Positions 56,647 to 64,000 of a stretch of 64,000 nt of DNA are shown here, piece by piece. Both the position numbers and the translations under genes were made by a program. Source of the DNA: JALORV01 sp963775635. Lineage in GTDB: Bacteria > Pseudomonadota > Gammaproteobacteria > Burkholderiales > Burkholderiaceae_F. The stretch covers positions 372,001 through 436,000 of the forward strand of contig CAVZJO010000016.1 in assembly GCA_963775635.1 (NCBI GenBank). Reading direction: 5' to 3'. Each line of letters opens with the position of its first letter. The first letter of the stretch is position 1. Below the pieces are notes generated by a model. The model saw only the letters and a list, made by a program, of their open reading frames with translations, searched no databases and was not told the origin of the DNA.

Positions 56647-57477
56647 CTATTGAGTCGCGGTGATTCCGCCGTCGACGAACAGCACCTGGCCGGTGATGAA
56701 CGCTGCGCCAGGCGAACAGAGGAACATGACTGGCGCGGCGACATCGCACGGTTCGCCAATCCGCCCGAGCGGAACGCGTTCGACGATCTGCCGGCGCGTG
56801 GTTTCGTTGTCGATCCAGTGACGCGCCATTTCGGTCGCAATGACGGTGGGTGCCACCCCGTTGACGCGGATGCCGTGCGGAGCCAGCTCGGCGGCATGCT
56901 GTCGAATCAGCATGACGAGCGCCCCCTTAGTCGCGCAATACGCCGAGTAGCCGCGGTTGCGCAGTCCCAGTCGCGCGCGCACCGACAGCATGTGCACCTG
57001 GGCACCGCCGCGTCCTCCAGCTCTTTGCTGCTTCGCGCACGCCTGCGCCATGAACATCGCCGCTTTGAGGTTGTGGCGATACACCTCGTCGAACGTGTCT
57101 TCGCTGACCTCGTCGAGCCGCTGTTCACGCTGCATGCCAATGCAGTTGATCAGCAGGTCCAGCCTGGAGTGACGAACGGCCGTCTCGTCGACGGCCGCGC
57201 GCACCGATTCGATGTCAGCCGCGTCAGCGGCCATCGAGTCGGCCGACAGTCCCGCGGCGCGTATCGCTTCCGCCAGGGCATCGGCTTTCATTCTGTTGCG
57301 GCCGACGATGACCGGCAGCGCGCCGGCGAGTGCAAGGCTCCAGCAGACGGCTTCGCCGATGCCGCCGTAACCGCCGGGAACGAAGGCCACCTGACTGTCG
57401 AGGCGAAACGAGCCGGCCAAAACGCGCGCAAAGTCGACACGTGGCGTCATGGGCCGCGAAGACGGGGACTCGGTCAT
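56647..57477 (-). CDS. Short-chain dehydrogenase/reductase (SDR), first of two
   Basis: The 276-residue protein has the SDR cofactor motif GGYGGIG near residue 35, an NNAG-like core written as NCIG, and the catalytic YSAYCATK with serine in HMLSVRAR upstream. It resembles 2-deoxy-gluconate 3-dehydrogenase (KduD) types, but the substrate is uncertain. It is the last gene of the minus-strand operon, four bases after its SDR neighbour. The first glycine-rich loop is preceded by a 30-residue N-terminal extension. Likely cytoplasmic, NAD(P)-dependent. Confidence 0.87.
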   Translation of the reverse strand: MTESPSSRPMTPRVDFARVLAGSFRLDSQVAFVPGGYGGIGEAVCWSLALAGALPVIVGRNRMKADALAEAIRAAGLSADSMAADAADIESVRAAVDETAVRHSRLDLLINCIGMQREQRLDEVSEDTFDEVYRHNLKAAMFMAQACAKQQRAGGRGGAQVHMLSVRARLGLRNRGYSAYCATKGALVMLIRQHAAELAPHGIRVNGVAPTVIATEMARHWIDNETTRRQIVERVPLGRIGEPCDVAAPVMFLCSPGAAFITGQVLFVDGGITATQ

Positions 57478-57481
57478 GGCC

Positions 57482-58222
57482 TCAGTCCATCAACAGCCCG
57501 CCGTTGACGTCGATGATCTCGCCGGTGATGAAGCCGGACAGTGGTGCGGCGAGAAAGCGCACCACGTGCGCAAATTCCTCCGGTTCGCAGAAGCGGCCGA
57601 CCGGGATCATCGCCAGCAGATCCTGGCGTTGCGACTCGGTCAGCTGTTCGGTCACCATCGGCGTGCGCACGTACGCGGGGGCGATTCCATTGACCGTGAC
57701 CCCGTGTCCGGCGAGTTCGCGCGCCAGCGAAAAGGTCAGTGCACTCAGTGCGCCTTTAGATACTGCGTACGCAGTGCCCGCCGTCAGCCCGCCGGTCTTG
57801 GCAGCCAGTGATGTCGTATTGATGATGCGGCCCCAGCGCCGTTCGATCATCGCGGGGATGATCGCGCGTGCGAGAAAGAATGCCGCATCGAGGTTGACCG
57901 TCAGCACGCGACGCCACTCGAGCTCATCGGTCGCCTGCGATTTCGCATTCGAAAGCACGCCCGCGTTGTTGACGAGGATGTCGACCGCGCCCAGCGCCGC
58001 CGTGATGCGGTCGACCAGCTCCGGCAACCCGGCGATCGCGGTCAGGTCGGCACCGAAGGCGGTGGCATGCGCGCAGTGAGCAACGGCGCGATCGAGCCGG
58101 TCGCCCTGCAGATCGACGAGCGCGATGCGGCAGCCGGCGGCAGCAAGTGCCTGTGCCGCGGCCAGTCCCATCGGCCCGGCAGCGCCGGTCACCACCGCAC
58201 ATCGCCCCGCAAGCTCAGACAT
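57482..58222 (-). CDS. Short-chain dehydrogenase/reductase (SDR), second
   Basis: The 246-residue SDR shows TGAAGPMG as the cofactor loop, NNAGVLS in the core, and the catalytic YAVSKGAL with the serine in NTTSLAAKTGG, and it ends FITGEIIDVNGGLLMD as in 3-oxoacyl-ACP-reductase-like members. It should oxidise or reduce a sugar acid or polyol intermediate with NAD(P). It overlaps the LivH-like permease gene by eight bases, so it belongs to the transport and catabolism operon. The two SDRs are diverged and probably act on successive intermediates; the substrate is not known. Confidence 0.9.
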   Translation of the reverse strand: MSELAGRCAVVTGAAGPMGLAAAQALAAAGCRIALVDLQGDRLDRAVAHCAHATAFGADLTAIAGLPELVDRITAALGAVDILVNNAGVLSNAKSQATDELEWRRVLTVNLDAAFFLARAIIPAMIERRWGRIINTTSLAAKTGGLTAGTAYAVSKGALSALTFSLARELAGHGVTVNGIAPAYVRTPMVTEQLTESQRQDLLAMIPVGRFCEPEEFAHVVRFLAAPLSGFITGEIIDVNGGLLMD

Positions 58223-59132
58223 CGAGCACGCTCTTTCGCCCGAATAGTCCGCGTGCGCGGAAACTCACGACCAGGATGAACAGGATGTACATGGAGACGA
58301 TGGCCCAGTCGCCGGCGAAGGCTCCGGTCAGCCCCACGACGATACCGACCAGCAGGCCGGCCAGCACCGCGCCCCAGAAACTGCCGACTCCCCCCAGCAC
58401 GATGATCAGGAAGGCCGGGACGACGGCGTCGACACCGACCTGCGGACGTATGCCCCAGATCGGCGCCATCACGACGCCGGCGAATGCGGCCAGTGCGATC
58501 CCGAGCGCGAAGACCAGCAGTCGCAGGCGCGGCAGATTGATGCCGAGTGCGCGCACCAGCTCGCTGTCGAACGCGCCAGCCTTGATACGGGCACCGATCG
58601 AGGTGCGCTCGATGAAGAGCCACAGCAGGGCAATCGCTAGCGCGGCCGCGGCGGCCGCGTAGAAGCGGTACTTGGCGAAGAACACGTCGCCGAATGCCAG
58701 CGGCCCCAGCAGCATCGCCGGCACCGGCAGCACACCCTCCTGCGAACCCCAGGTCAGTCGGATAGCCTCCTCGATCACCAGCGCCGCACCGAAGGTCAAC
58801 AGCAGCCCGTACAGCGGATCCTTGCCGTAGGTGCGGCGCAGGGCGACTTCCAGCGCCATGCCGCTCACGCCGACAACAATTGGGGCGAGCACCAGCGCGA
58901 ACGTGTAGCGCACCGCGACCGGCCAGCCGGCGAAGCCGCCCAGTGCTTCGGGCGGCAACGGTGGCGCCGCGATCGTCATCGCAACGTAGGCGCCCAGCGC
59001 GAAGAACGAGCCATGCGCCAGGTTGATCGTTTCCATCAGCCCGACGATCAGCATGAAGCCCAGCGCAAGCAGCGCGAACAGCAACCCCAGCGAAATGCCG
59101 TTGATCAGGTGAGGGGCCAGCGTCGCTAGCAT
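58215..59132 (-). CDS. LivH-like branched-chain-type ABC permease
   Basis: The 305-residue membrane protein has about eight transmembrane helices and the LivH/BPD_transp_2 signatures: INGISLGLLFALLALGFMLIVGL at the start, ETINLAHGSFFALGAY and the coupling segment near RALGINLPRLRLLVFALG, plus VLGGVGSFWGAVLAGLLVG. It forms one half of the membrane channel of a HAAT-type importer. No LivM, LivG or LivF gene is in the window, so the transporter is incomplete here and must rely on genes elsewhere. The preceding gene on the same strand is its binding protein, 70 bases away. Confidence 0.9.
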   Translation of the reverse strand: MLATLAPHLINGISLGLLFALLALGFMLIVGLMETINLAHGSFFALGAYVAMTIAAPPLPPEALGGFAGWPVAVRYTFALVLAPIVVGVSGMALEVALRRTYGKDPLYGLLLTFGAALVIEEAIRLTWGSQEGVLPVPAMLLGPLAFGDVFFAKYRFYAAAAAALAIALLWLFIERTSIGARIKAGAFDSELVRALGINLPRLRLLVFALGIALAAFAGVVMAPIWGIRPQVGVDAVVPAFLIIVLGGVGSFWGAVLAGLLVGIVVGLTGAFAGDWAIVSMYILFILVVSFRARGLFGRKSVLDV

Positions 59133-59202
59133 CGGCGCGGATCGCGCACAAGGACAGTGCTGCGTGAGTGCTGCCCTTGCGCGCGATTCGATCCAGCGGC
59201 CA

Positions 59203-60522
59203 TCAAACCTCGTAGCTGGGCGTGTCGCTGTAAGACTCGAGCTTGCAGGCGCCGGGAGCGGCCTTGTCCTCGACTTCGGCCGGCGGCACAGCCGACAGGA
59301 TCTTGTAGATGTCGTCCTTCTCGGCCGGCTTGTCGTTGTAGCTCGCCATGTAGATCGTCTGCTGCATCTGATGCGTTGCCGGGTTCATGTAGGCGTCGAA
59401 GTTCTGCATCCGGTCTTTCGCAGACACCTTGATGTTTTCCAGGACCTTGATGACGGCGATGTTGTTGGTGGTGCCGGCTTTTTCGACCGAATTGAGCAGC
59501 TCGCGCGTCGCCATGTAGCCGTTGTAGTAGACGTTGCCCGGCACGCGGATCGCCATGCCCGGATAGGTCTTCTGATAGTTCGCAACGAACTCCTTGACGC
59601 CCGGCAGGTCGAGGCGCCAGTACCACGTGGTACCGAAGACGCCAAAGATCTGGTCGGGTCCGAGACCATAGACATCGGGCCAGTCCTGCTGGTTGTTGAT
59701 CCACGCAATCGTCTGGTGCAGCTTCGCCTGGACCACTTGCTGCCGCATCGCCTTGATGTCGTCGCCGCCGACCGCCGCCGCGACGACGTCGGGCTTCATC
59801 TGCTGCACCCTGAGAAGGTACGAGGTGAAGTCGCGCGTGTTCTGCGGGACCAGGATCTCGCCGATGATCTTGGCGCCCTCCGCCTCGGCCAGCGCGCGGG
59901 TGGCTTTTGAGGTGTCGTGGCCCCAGACGTAGTCGTTCGTCATCAGTACCCAGTTCTTGCCGCTGACCTTGATCGCATTCTTGACGATGGCCGAGGCAAA
60001 GTTGGCGCCGTTGCCATCCCAGACGAATTTCGTGCGATGACAGTTCTGACCGGCCTCGGTTGGCGAACTCGAGTTCGTGTTCAGGTAAATGACACCGTGT
60101 TTCTGCGCGACCTGGGAAATCGCGTTGGCTACACCCGAATGGAGCGCACCGATCAGGAACGCTGCCTCGTTGCGCGTGATCATGCGTTCGGCCACGCGCG
60201 AACCGGTGGCCGGCGTGGTCTCGGTGTCGATGTGGATCGCCTCGATCGTGCGGCCCAGCACACCCCCTTTGGCATTGAACTCCTTGATCGCCATCATCGC
60301 GCCGAGGCGCTCCTCCTGACCGCTGGCACCGTACTGGCCGCTCGCGTCCATCGTCAGGCCGATCACCAGCGGTTTCTTCTGGCCGGTCTGCGCCCACGCG
60401 TGATGGTGTTTCCACGGCCCGAAGAACGGTGCGACGCCATACAGGCCGCTCGTTGCAGCGGACAACGCCGTGACCTTCAGCAGTCGGCGCCGTCCCGGGT
60501 TGTTGCGTGTCTCCTCGCTCAT
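59203..60522 (-). CDS. Branched-chain-type ABC transporter substrate-binding protein, Tat-exported
   Basis: The start at 60522 has a strong ribosome-binding site (AAAGGAGG, six bases away). The 439-residue protein has the twin-arginine signal GRRRLLKVTALSAATSG and a periplasmic binding domain (Peripla_BP_6) with VIGLTMDASGQYGASGQEE, GALHSGVANAISQVAQ and FGTTWYWRLDLPGVK. Sequences such as KPAEKDDIYKILS near the end are typical of URT/AmiC-like binding proteins. It binds a small amide, amino acid or polyol-derived ligand; the substrate is not certain. Downstream on the same strand is the LivH-like permease; upstream, the dehydrogenase gene is 38 bases away. Confidence 0.92.
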   Translation of the reverse strand: MSEETRNNPGRRRLLKVTALSAATSGLYGVAPFFGPWKHHHAWAQTGQKKPLVIGLTMDASGQYGASGQEERLGAMMAIKEFNAKGGVLGRTIEAIHIDTETTPATGSRVAERMITRNEAAFLIGALHSGVANAISQVAQKHGVIYLNTNSSSPTEAGQNCHRTKFVWDGNGANFASAIVKNAIKVSGKNWVLMTNDYVWGHDTSKATRALAEAEGAKIIGEILVPQNTRDFTSYLLRVQQMKPDVVAAAVGGDDIKAMRQQVVQAKLHQTIAWINNQQDWPDVYGLGPDQIFGVFGTTWYWRLDLPGVKEFVANYQKTYPGMAIRVPGNVYYNGYMATRELLNSVEKAGTTNNIAVIKVLENIKVSAKDRMQNFDAYMNPATHQMQQTIYMASYNDKPAEKDDIYKILSAVPPAEVEDKAAPGACKLESYSDTPSYEV

Positions 60523-60560
60523 CTTTGCCTCCTTTGCGGCAGTGGGTCGCGCAGTCATGG

Positions 60561-61451
60561 TCAACGCGCGACGATCTTGAAGTTGTTGAGTTGCTCTTGC
60601 GCCTCGATCAGTGACGGAATGAAACGGGGGCCGAATCCCAATGCGGCCGCCTGTACGAGGCTTTGATGGACCGCCTCTCCGATGAAACTCGCGACGCCGA
60701 GGCTCTCGGCCATGTGCGTGTAGTAGCTCAGATCCTTGCGGCCGTTCGCGATCGAAAACTTCATGCCGGTGAAGTCGCCGCGCGCCGCGCCCTCGGCGAT
60801 CATGCGGAACACACCGGAATTGACACCGCCCGCGGAGATCACCTCGACCAGCTTCACGAGCGGCAGTCCGGCTTTGCCCGCGGCGGCAAAGGCTTCTGCA
60901 GTGCTCGTCGCGATCGACATCGCGAGGAAGTTGTTGATCAGCTTCAGAACGTGGCCGCTTCCCGGCGGCCCGACATGGATCACGTTTTCGCAGAACGCTT
61001 TCATTACAGGCACCAGTCGTGCGAAGTCCGCATCGTCGGCGCCGACCATCGTGTTGAGCCGGCCTTCTTCGGCTTCCTTGGGTGTGCGCGCGAGTGGCGC
61101 ATCGATGAAGGTGACTCCGCGCTCCGCGCAGGCGGCGCGCAGGCGAGTGGTCGAATCGGGTTCCGCGGTCGAGCAATCGACGATCAGCTGCCCGCGGGTG
61201 CTCGCCTCGAGCAACCCGCCACCCATGATGGCCTCGACCTGCGGCGAACCCGTCACGCAGATGAACACGATGTCGCTGGCCTTGCTGACGTCGGCCAGGG
61301 TCGAAACTTCCTTGGCACCGGCCGCGAGCAGGTCCGCCAGATTGGAACGATTGCGGTGCGCCTTGAAGGTCAGCGGATAGCCCTTCGCCAGCAGGTGCTT
61401 GGCCATGCCGTGGCCCATCATTCCGAGGCCGATGAATCCGATGCGTTCCAT
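60561..61451 (-). CDS. 3-hydroxyisobutyrate dehydrogenase family NAD(P) oxidoreductase
   Basis: The 296-residue enzyme begins MERIGFIGLGMMGHGMAKHL, the Rossmann motif of beta-hydroxyacid dehydrogenases, and has DAPLARTPKEAEEG, GPPGSGHVLKLINNFLAM with the catalytic Lys, and an all-alpha C-terminal domain. The family covers 3-hydroxyisobutyrate, tartronate-semialdehyde and related dehydrogenases; the closest name is GarR/GlxR type. In this operon it probably reduces a semialdehyde or oxidises a 3-hydroxyacid formed from sugar acids. It is ten bases downstream of iolC. Confidence 0.9.
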   Translation of the reverse strand: MERIGFIGLGMMGHGMAKHLLAKGYPLTFKAHRNRSNLADLLAAGAKEVSTLADVSKASDIVFICVTGSPQVEAIMGGGLLEASTRGQLIVDCSTAEPDSTTRLRAACAERGVTFIDAPLARTPKEAEEGRLNTMVGADDADFARLVPVMKAFCENVIHVGPPGSGHVLKLINNFLAMSIATSTAEAFAAAGKAGLPLVKLVEVISAGGVNSGVFRMIAEGAARGDFTGMKFSIANGRKDLSYYTHMAESLGVASFIGEAVHQSLVQAAALGFGPRFIPSLIEAQEQLNNFKIVAR

Positions 61452-61461
61452 GTCGTGGTCC

Positions 61462-63423
61462 TCAATGTGTCGAATGAAGGCGTGCCGGCGGCGAACTCTC
61501 TGCCGTCGATGCCGCTGAGTTCGAATCGAACAGGAGTTCTATCAGCGCACCGTAGCGCGACGCGATTTGCTCGATGGTGGCGGCATCGTCGATGCGGCCG
61601 GCAAACCAGGCCTTCGCTGCGTCGCCGAAGATCGTGCGCCCGATCGCAAAGCCGCGGCAGATCGGATGCCGAGCGGCCAGGGCGATCTTCGGTGCCAGTT
61701 CATCGAGCTGTGCGTCCTGTCCCAGCACCAGGACGCCGCGGCAATGCGCGTCGAGCGCGCGCACGGTCGTTGCCAGCTCACGCCATCCGTCTTCTTCGGC
61801 CGGCGCGGGAAGCTTCCACCAGTCGGGCAGTACGCCGGCGGCGGCGATCTCGCGCATCGCGGCCCGCAGGCGCCAGTCGGTCTGACCGTCGGCCGGTTCG
61901 CTGGGCAACACGATCTCCAGGAGCAGCTCGCGCTCCGTGGCGGCACAGGCGCCCGCAAGATCGATCAGCCGCTCGATCTGCGCGTGGCGAAGGTCCGCCG
62001 GATCGTCCGGGTCGAAGGCGACCAGGCACTTCGCCACATGACGACGCGGCCAGCGGCGCAATAGCGCGTAGACATTTTCGCCGTCCTCGAAAGCCAAAGG
62101 GCGTGCGCCGGGGCTCTCGACCGGACGTGCGATCCAGAAGCGGTCGTCGAGCTGCGGCAGCAGCGATTCGCCATAGCGATCGTCGATGATCAGGCCACCC
62201 GCCGGCGCGAAATCGGGATTCGCGTCAAGTGCGCGCAGGGCGCCCCGCGCGATCAGCCGCTTGAACTCGACGATGCGCGCCGAAGGCATGCCGTGCTTCC
62301 CGGCGATCGCCTCGAACTGTGCCCGATGATCGAACGCGAGCACGGCGAGCAGCGGCGCAGCGGGATCGCGCGTGCCGGCGCGGTGCAACCGATTGAGGAT
62401 CAGATCTTCGCGCAGGCGCGGCGTCGGGCTGCCATGCAACAGGAAGTGGTCGAGCTCTTCGGCGGTCGGCATCGCCGGCGCGCAGCCGTGGCGCGATACG
62501 ACCAGCGCACCGCAGGCGTTGGCGCGCTCGCCGCATTCGATCAGCGCTCGGTCGCGCAGCCAGCCTGACATGAAGCCTGCCATGAACGCATCACCGGCGC
62601 CGAGCACGTTGAAGACTTCGATCGGCGCTCCGCTGACGTTCAGTGCCGCTGCGTGGCGACCATCTAGAAACGGGATCACCGTGCAGCCGCTGGCGCCGCG
62701 CTTGATGACGAGTGTGGCGCGCGTCCGCCGCCGCACGTCTTCGATGGCGTCTGCGGCACCATCGAATCCGCCGGCGATCGCAAACTCCTCCTCGGTGCCG
62801 ACGATCAGGTCGCACGACGGCAAGAACTCGCGCAGGTACTCGGTGACGGCGGACGATTCGACGTAACGGGTTGCGCCGTCAGCCAGCGGCCGCAACCCCC
62901 ACAACACCGGGCGGAAGTCGATGTCGAGCACCACCCGCGTTCTCGCGCGCACCGCGATTGCGATGGCCTTCCGGCACGCCGCCCGGGTCGAATCACGCGA
63001 CAGGTGCGTTCCCGAGATCAGCAGCGCGCGCGATGACGCGATCAACGTTTCGTCGATATCGTCGACGGTCAACGCCATGTCGGCGCAGTCGTTGCGATAG
63101 AACAGCAGCGGAAAGTTGTGTCCGTCGCGGATGCTGAGAAACACGAGCGCGGTCAGATGTCCTGGATCGGCAATCACATGACTCACGTCGACGCCGGCGC
63201 GCAGAAGTTCGTTGCGCACGAACTCGCCATTTTGTTCGTCACCAACGCGGGTCAGCATCGCGGGTCGCAGGCCGAGGCGTGCGCAGCCGACCGCCGTGTT
63301 GGCCGGCGAGCCGCCGAGGTAGCGGGCAAAAGTGCTGACCTCCTGCAGCGTCGCGCCGACCTGCTCGCCATAGAGATCGACCGCGGCGCGGCCGACGCAG
63401 ACGACGTCGAACCGCCGGGTCAT
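61462..63423 (-). CDS. iolC: 5-dehydro-2-deoxygluconokinase fused to a DUF2090 domain (IolC)
   Basis: The 653-residue protein begins with a PfkB-family kinase (about residues 1-335): TRRFDVVCVGRAAVDLY, YLGGSPANTAVGCARLG and the phosphate-binding NVLGAGDAFMAGF motif with catalytic Asp near residue 270. The second half (about 340-640) is DUF2090, with LLAVLAFDHRAQFE, GGLIIDDRYGESLL and RGVLVLGQDAQLDEL, related to the aldolase step of inositol breakdown. IolC phosphorylates 5-dehydro-2-deoxygluconate in myo-inositol degradation. This two-domain form is frequent in proteobacteria. It overlaps the RpiR regulator gene by four bases and heads the metabolic operon. Confidence 0.93.
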   Translation of the reverse strand: MTRRFDVVCVGRAAVDLYGEQVGATLQEVSTFARYLGGSPANTAVGCARLGLRPAMLTRVGDEQNGEFVRNELLRAGVDVSHVIADPGHLTALVFLSIRDGHNFPLLFYRNDCADMALTVDDIDETLIASSRALLISGTHLSRDSTRAACRKAIAIAVRARTRVVLDIDFRPVLWGLRPLADGATRYVESSAVTEYLREFLPSCDLIVGTEEEFAIAGGFDGAADAIEDVRRRTRATLVIKRGASGCTVIPFLDGRHAAALNVSGAPIEVFNVLGAGDAFMAGFMSGWLRDRALIECGERANACGALVVSRHGCAPAMPTAEELDHFLLHGSPTPRLREDLILNRLHRAGTRDPAAPLLAVLAFDHRAQFEAIAGKHGMPSARIVEFKRLIARGALRALDANPDFAPAGGLIIDDRYGESLLPQLDDRFWIARPVESPGARPLAFEDGENVYALLRRWPRRHVAKCLVAFDPDDPADLRHAQIERLIDLAGACAATERELLLEIVLPSEPADGQTDWRLRAAMREIAAAGVLPDWWKLPAPAEEDGWRELATTVRALDAHCRGVLVLGQDAQLDELAPKIALAARHPICRGFAIGRTIFGDAAKAWFAGRIDDAATIEQIASRYGALIELLFDSNSAASTAESSPPARLHSTH

Positions 63424-64000
63424 CGACGTGCTCCATTGCGGCGCGCGGGCGCTTCGCTCAGTCGATGGCCAAGGGCGATCACCAGCGACTGCGCCAGCAC
63501 GATCGGCTCGACCAGCGAGCGAAACGGCGAGCGACGGTCGTCGCCGAGCAGCAGGCTGAGAGTCGAGCAGGGCACCAGCGGAGAGGACCGACTGTCAGTG
63601 ATTCCGACGACCGCGGCTCCGCGGCTACGTGACGTACGGGCAATATCGATGACCTCGGGCGTGTAGCTGCGGAAACTCACGACGATCAGCAAGTCGCGCG
63701 GTCCAAGCACGGCGGCGATCTGCGAGTTCATGCCGCCGACTCCGTCCAACAGCGTAACGCGCCGCTCGAGCTGAGCCAGGGCATACGCAAGGTAGCTTAC
63801 GACCGGAAAGGATCGACGCGCAGCCAACAGGTAGACGTGGCTGCTCTTCGCGAGCAGATCGACCGTGTCGTGGAGCGTGCGCTCGTCGAACGTTTGCGAA
63901 AAGTGCCGCAGACCGGTCACCGCTTCGTCGATTTGCGCGCGCAAGACGTCACCTGCGGCGGCGGCCGAGGAGGTTCGGCGCAAGGTCTGGATCCGTTCAC
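63420..64000 (-). CDS. RpiR-family (MurR/RpiR) transcriptional regulator, truncated by the window end
   Basis: The visible 193 codons include the end of the N-terminal HTH_6 domain (ERIQTLRRTSS) and the SIS sugar-isomerase-like domain (about residues 40-170 of this part): VYLLAARRSFPVVSYLAYALA, LIVVSFRSYTPEVIDIA and GAAVVGITDSRSSPLV. Such proteins repress catabolic operons and are released by a phosphorylated sugar bound to SIS. The frame runs open past 64000, so the HTH start lies outside. It is the first gene of the operon by position and overlaps iolC by four bases; autoregulation of the iol-type genes is likely. The TTG at 63983 is not a credible start. Confidence 0.88.
   Translation of the reverse strand, partial: ERIQTLRRTSSAAAAGDVLRAQIDEAVTGLRHFSQTFDERTLHDTVDLLAKSSHVYLLAARRSFPVVSYLAYALAQLERRVTLLDGVGGMNSQIAAVLGPRDLLIVVSFRSYTPEVIDIARTSRSRGAAVVGITDSRSSPLVPCSTLSLLLGDDRRSPFRSLVEPIVLAQSLVIALGHRLSEAPARRNGARR

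Overview
The window is high-GC (about two thirds G+C) bacterial chromosome from a betaproteobacterium, most likely of the Burkholderiales or a close relative. The best evidence is gene order: topB, smg, dprA, a LysM protein, def, fmt, rsmB, a DUF4390 protein, ntrY, a short ntrX-like regulator, trkA and trkH lie in the arrangement typical of that class. Small families common there (DUF3567, DUF1840, the S20-sized ribosomal peptide THX) are also present. I see no rRNA, tRNA, CRISPR array, phage or insertion sequence.

Left part, 1-15.5 kb: miscellaneous membrane and lipoprotein genes, an FMN reductase, a ChaA-type antiporter, a CopA-type copper ATPase broken by two frameshifts, a hydrolase, a DUF1993/SET-domain pair, an MFS-spermidine synthase fusion broken by one frameshift, a lipoprotein of unknown function and topoisomerase III. 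The middle part, 15.6-36 kb, is the housekeeping stretch: DNA processing, the start of protein synthesis (def, fmt), 16S rRNA methylation, the NtrYX-like sensor pair and the Trk potassium system. It is interrupted by a three-gene neutral-lipid cassette (two hydrolases and a WS/DGAT acyltransferase) between def and fmt, and by a TRAP transporter with an oversized large permease between trkA and trkH. trkH carries one frameshift. From 36.5 to 44.5 kb follow DUF3567, a GMC oxidoreductase, metH, an OtnK-type kinase, a small lipoprotein and a YCII protein.

The most interesting region is 44.5-53.6 kb. Five overlapping minus-strand genes encode a VIT-like secreted protein, a VIT/VWA protein ending in a PEP-CTERM-like sorting signal, an exosortase, an EpsI-like accessory protein and a GT51 peptidoglycan transglycosylase with an unusual N-terminal domain. 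Directly upstream, on the same strand, are a diguanylate cyclase and a CreB/CreC two-component pair. Between creC and the operon lies a perfect match to the CreB-binding tag (TTCAC-N6-TTCAC), facing the operon. Together these look like a self-contained, CreBC-controlled envelope module in which an exosortase processes one dedicated VIT/VWA target.

The right end, 53.7-64 kb, holds DUF1840, a small membrane peptide, the THX gene with its own promoter-like element and terminator, a lipoprotein and an omega-amino acid aminotransferase. Then comes a minus-strand catabolic operon: an RpiR-family regulator cut by the window edge, IolC fused to DUF2090, a 3-hydroxyisobutyrate dehydrogenase-family enzyme, a branched-chain-type ABC binding protein and one LivH-like permease, and two short-chain dehydrogenases. 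It probably serves myo-inositol or a related polyol or sugar acid. All four frameshifts in the window are consistent with one extra base each, in otherwise well-conserved genes, so sequencing error must be excluded before calling them pseudogenes.
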